Assembly: GCF_963576545.1 (NCBI RefSeq)
Contig: NC_083653.1
Location: forward strand, 17,591,139-17,655,138
Origin: Limanda limanda
Taxonomy: Eukaryota > Chordata > Actinopteri > Pleuronectiformes > Pleuronectidae
DNA: 64,000 nt
Reading direction: 5' to 3'
In this document: positions 62,871 through 64,000 of the stretch, one piece after another
Layout: every line of letters starts with the position of its first letter
How positions within the stretch are numbered: the stretch's first letter is position 1
Notes under the pieces: generated by a model
The model's input: the letters and a program-made list of their open reading frames with translations, nothing else
Told to the model about the DNA's origin: nothing
The model's database searches: none
Position numbers and translations under genes: made by a program

Positions 62871-63296
62871 GATGAGGGAATAAGCAGGATCTGTGCCATG
62901 ACAGACGCGAGATGAAATGCCTTTTTGTGCACTGTGGGTTCTCGCTGCTTAAAGAATCGTTTGTCTGAAAAAAAAGAGATTGGACCAAAACGTGAGATCA
63001 CCTTCCATTACAATGTAAATATTAGGAGTGTGCAGCGAGCTGGGCTGTACTGCTGCCTGTTAGATGAGTGGATGAAAATGGGGTCATCTATAAGTGATTT
63101 GGGCAAAATCTGGAGGGAGGAAACACATGGAGGTGAGTAGGGAATGGCTCCTGGGAACATATGCCGTTACTTTCATAAACTCACTCCTAATGACTTATTT
63201 GGCAGTTGTTGTTTTGACCCGAGTGTCCTGTGTAAATGTTCAAACACTGAGGTGAGGCCAGATGTTTGGCAGACACGTGTGCGCATTAATAAACAG

Positions 63297-63373
63297 CATG
63301 CACACACATGCTTGTACACACATATGCAGATGCTCGCACAAATCCACACATGCACAATAACAACTACACACAC
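63297..63373. repeat. Imperfect CA-rich array
   Basis: A mixture of CACACATG, CACATATG and CACAATAA variants; old and irregular. Confidence 0.85.
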
Positions 63374-64000
63374 CCTCAGCAGACATCCTCTGGGAGTCAC
63401 TGGAGGACGAGTCATGTTTTTTTTTTTTTCTCCCTGCATCTTGATATTTGTCCTGTCAACTCCCCGAGCTGTCCCCTGGCTCCTGTTTGGACCTGAGCAA
63501 AACACTTTCAACACGGTAGCAAATATTTAACACTGTTAAAGTGAACTGACTTTTTGAACTGTGTGATGAAATAAAGTATTTAGAGGTAAACAACTAGAAT
63601 TATTTCATGATAGCGTGAGTATTATGTTATATTTATTCTATATGGTTTACTGGTACTTAAAGGGGAATAATGCACCTGAAAGTTGTTTTCCAACCACCTT
63701 ATAAAAAAAAAAAATGAAAAAGAATATTAATCTTGACCTTTCCAAGCATGTAGGAGAACCTACAGAGACCTTAGGAAATGTATAAACGCAAATTGACCTC
63801 TCTGCAGCCTCTCTTTGTTTTCTTAGTTCCGGGCTGCTGTAAAAAGATGGATGTCAACATGAAGGGCTCCATGAGATAGGACCTGCTCCGTTCGTAGATA
63901 TGAAGGTGATAATTGTCAAATGAAAATATAAATTAATAATTATTGCATTCCATTACTATTACGCTCCTATCAATCCTACAAACTGGACCTATAAGAATGA

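Larger units (their letters stand above)
55591..64000. other. Gene-free interval, mostly unique
   Basis: No gene or RNA gene seen up to the end of the window. It contains the CT tract at 56.87 kb, an AATG run at 59.59 kb, GT at 61.30 kb and CA arrays at 62.62 and 63.30 kb. The frames of 118-149 codons at 56.1-56.9 kb are in pyrimidine-rich DNA open in several frames. Those at 58.79-59.20 kb are three overlapping plus-strand frames of 90-128 codons with no domain I recognise. Confidence 0.55.

Overview
The window looks like vertebrate nuclear DNA, most likely from a teleost fish and probably a percomorph. The evidence is the repeat content: an L2-type LINE 3' end, a decayed Tc1-like transposase, tRNA-derived SINE sequence, several short terminal-inverted-repeat (TIR) elements of kinds common in teleosts, and many CA/GT microsatellites. 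Family names rest on my memory of teleost repeats unless the evidence is visible here (TIRs, target duplications, coding motifs, or two copies in the window). I cannot name the species or the locus.

I find no supportable protein-coding gene, exon chain, tRNA, rRNA, known microRNA or CRISPR array in 64 kb. Long reading frames are few, short, often overlap in several frames, and many are produced by microsatellites or transposon remnants. Two remnants do carry recognisable coding: the C-terminus of an L2-type reverse transcriptase (minus strand, about 12.27-12.58 kb) and a broken Tc1-like transposase (minus strand, about 24.7-25.6 kb). The rest is best read as an intergenic desert or a very large intron.

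Layout. 0-8 kb: mostly unique sequence with one nearly full-length TIR element (3.3-3.7 kb). 7.9-8.5 kb: a tRNA-derived SINE and a short repeat with a 12-bp target duplication. 11.86-14.29 kb: a head-to-tail duplication of a unit of about 0.96 kb; an L2 fragment was inserted only in the first copy, and a GT array has expanded in the second. 14-21 kb: mostly unique, with a period-21 minisatellite at 16.1 kb. 21-25.7 kb: repeat-rich, ending in the Tc1-like relic. 28.8-37 kb: scattered LINE, hAT-like and other fragments and a 14-bp perfect hairpin. 38.5-39.5 kb: a CpG-rich element with degenerate TIRs and a CCAAT/CRE/ETS-like cluster. 41.4-42.3 kb: a 571-bp TIR element. 46.8-48.8 kb: two short TIR elements, both flanked by TTAA. 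49-64 kb: mostly unique, with a 153-bp tandem duplication inside an hAT-like fragment at 55.3 kb.

Several unique stretches (for example 50.34-50.60, 57.40-57.69, 42.88-42.99 and 60.42-60.53 kb) are rich in homeodomain-, FOX-, SOX- or TCF-like words and look like conserved non-coding elements. That is inference from composition only. I found no convincing new biological system; the best observations concern transposon history, DNA structure and possible enhancers.
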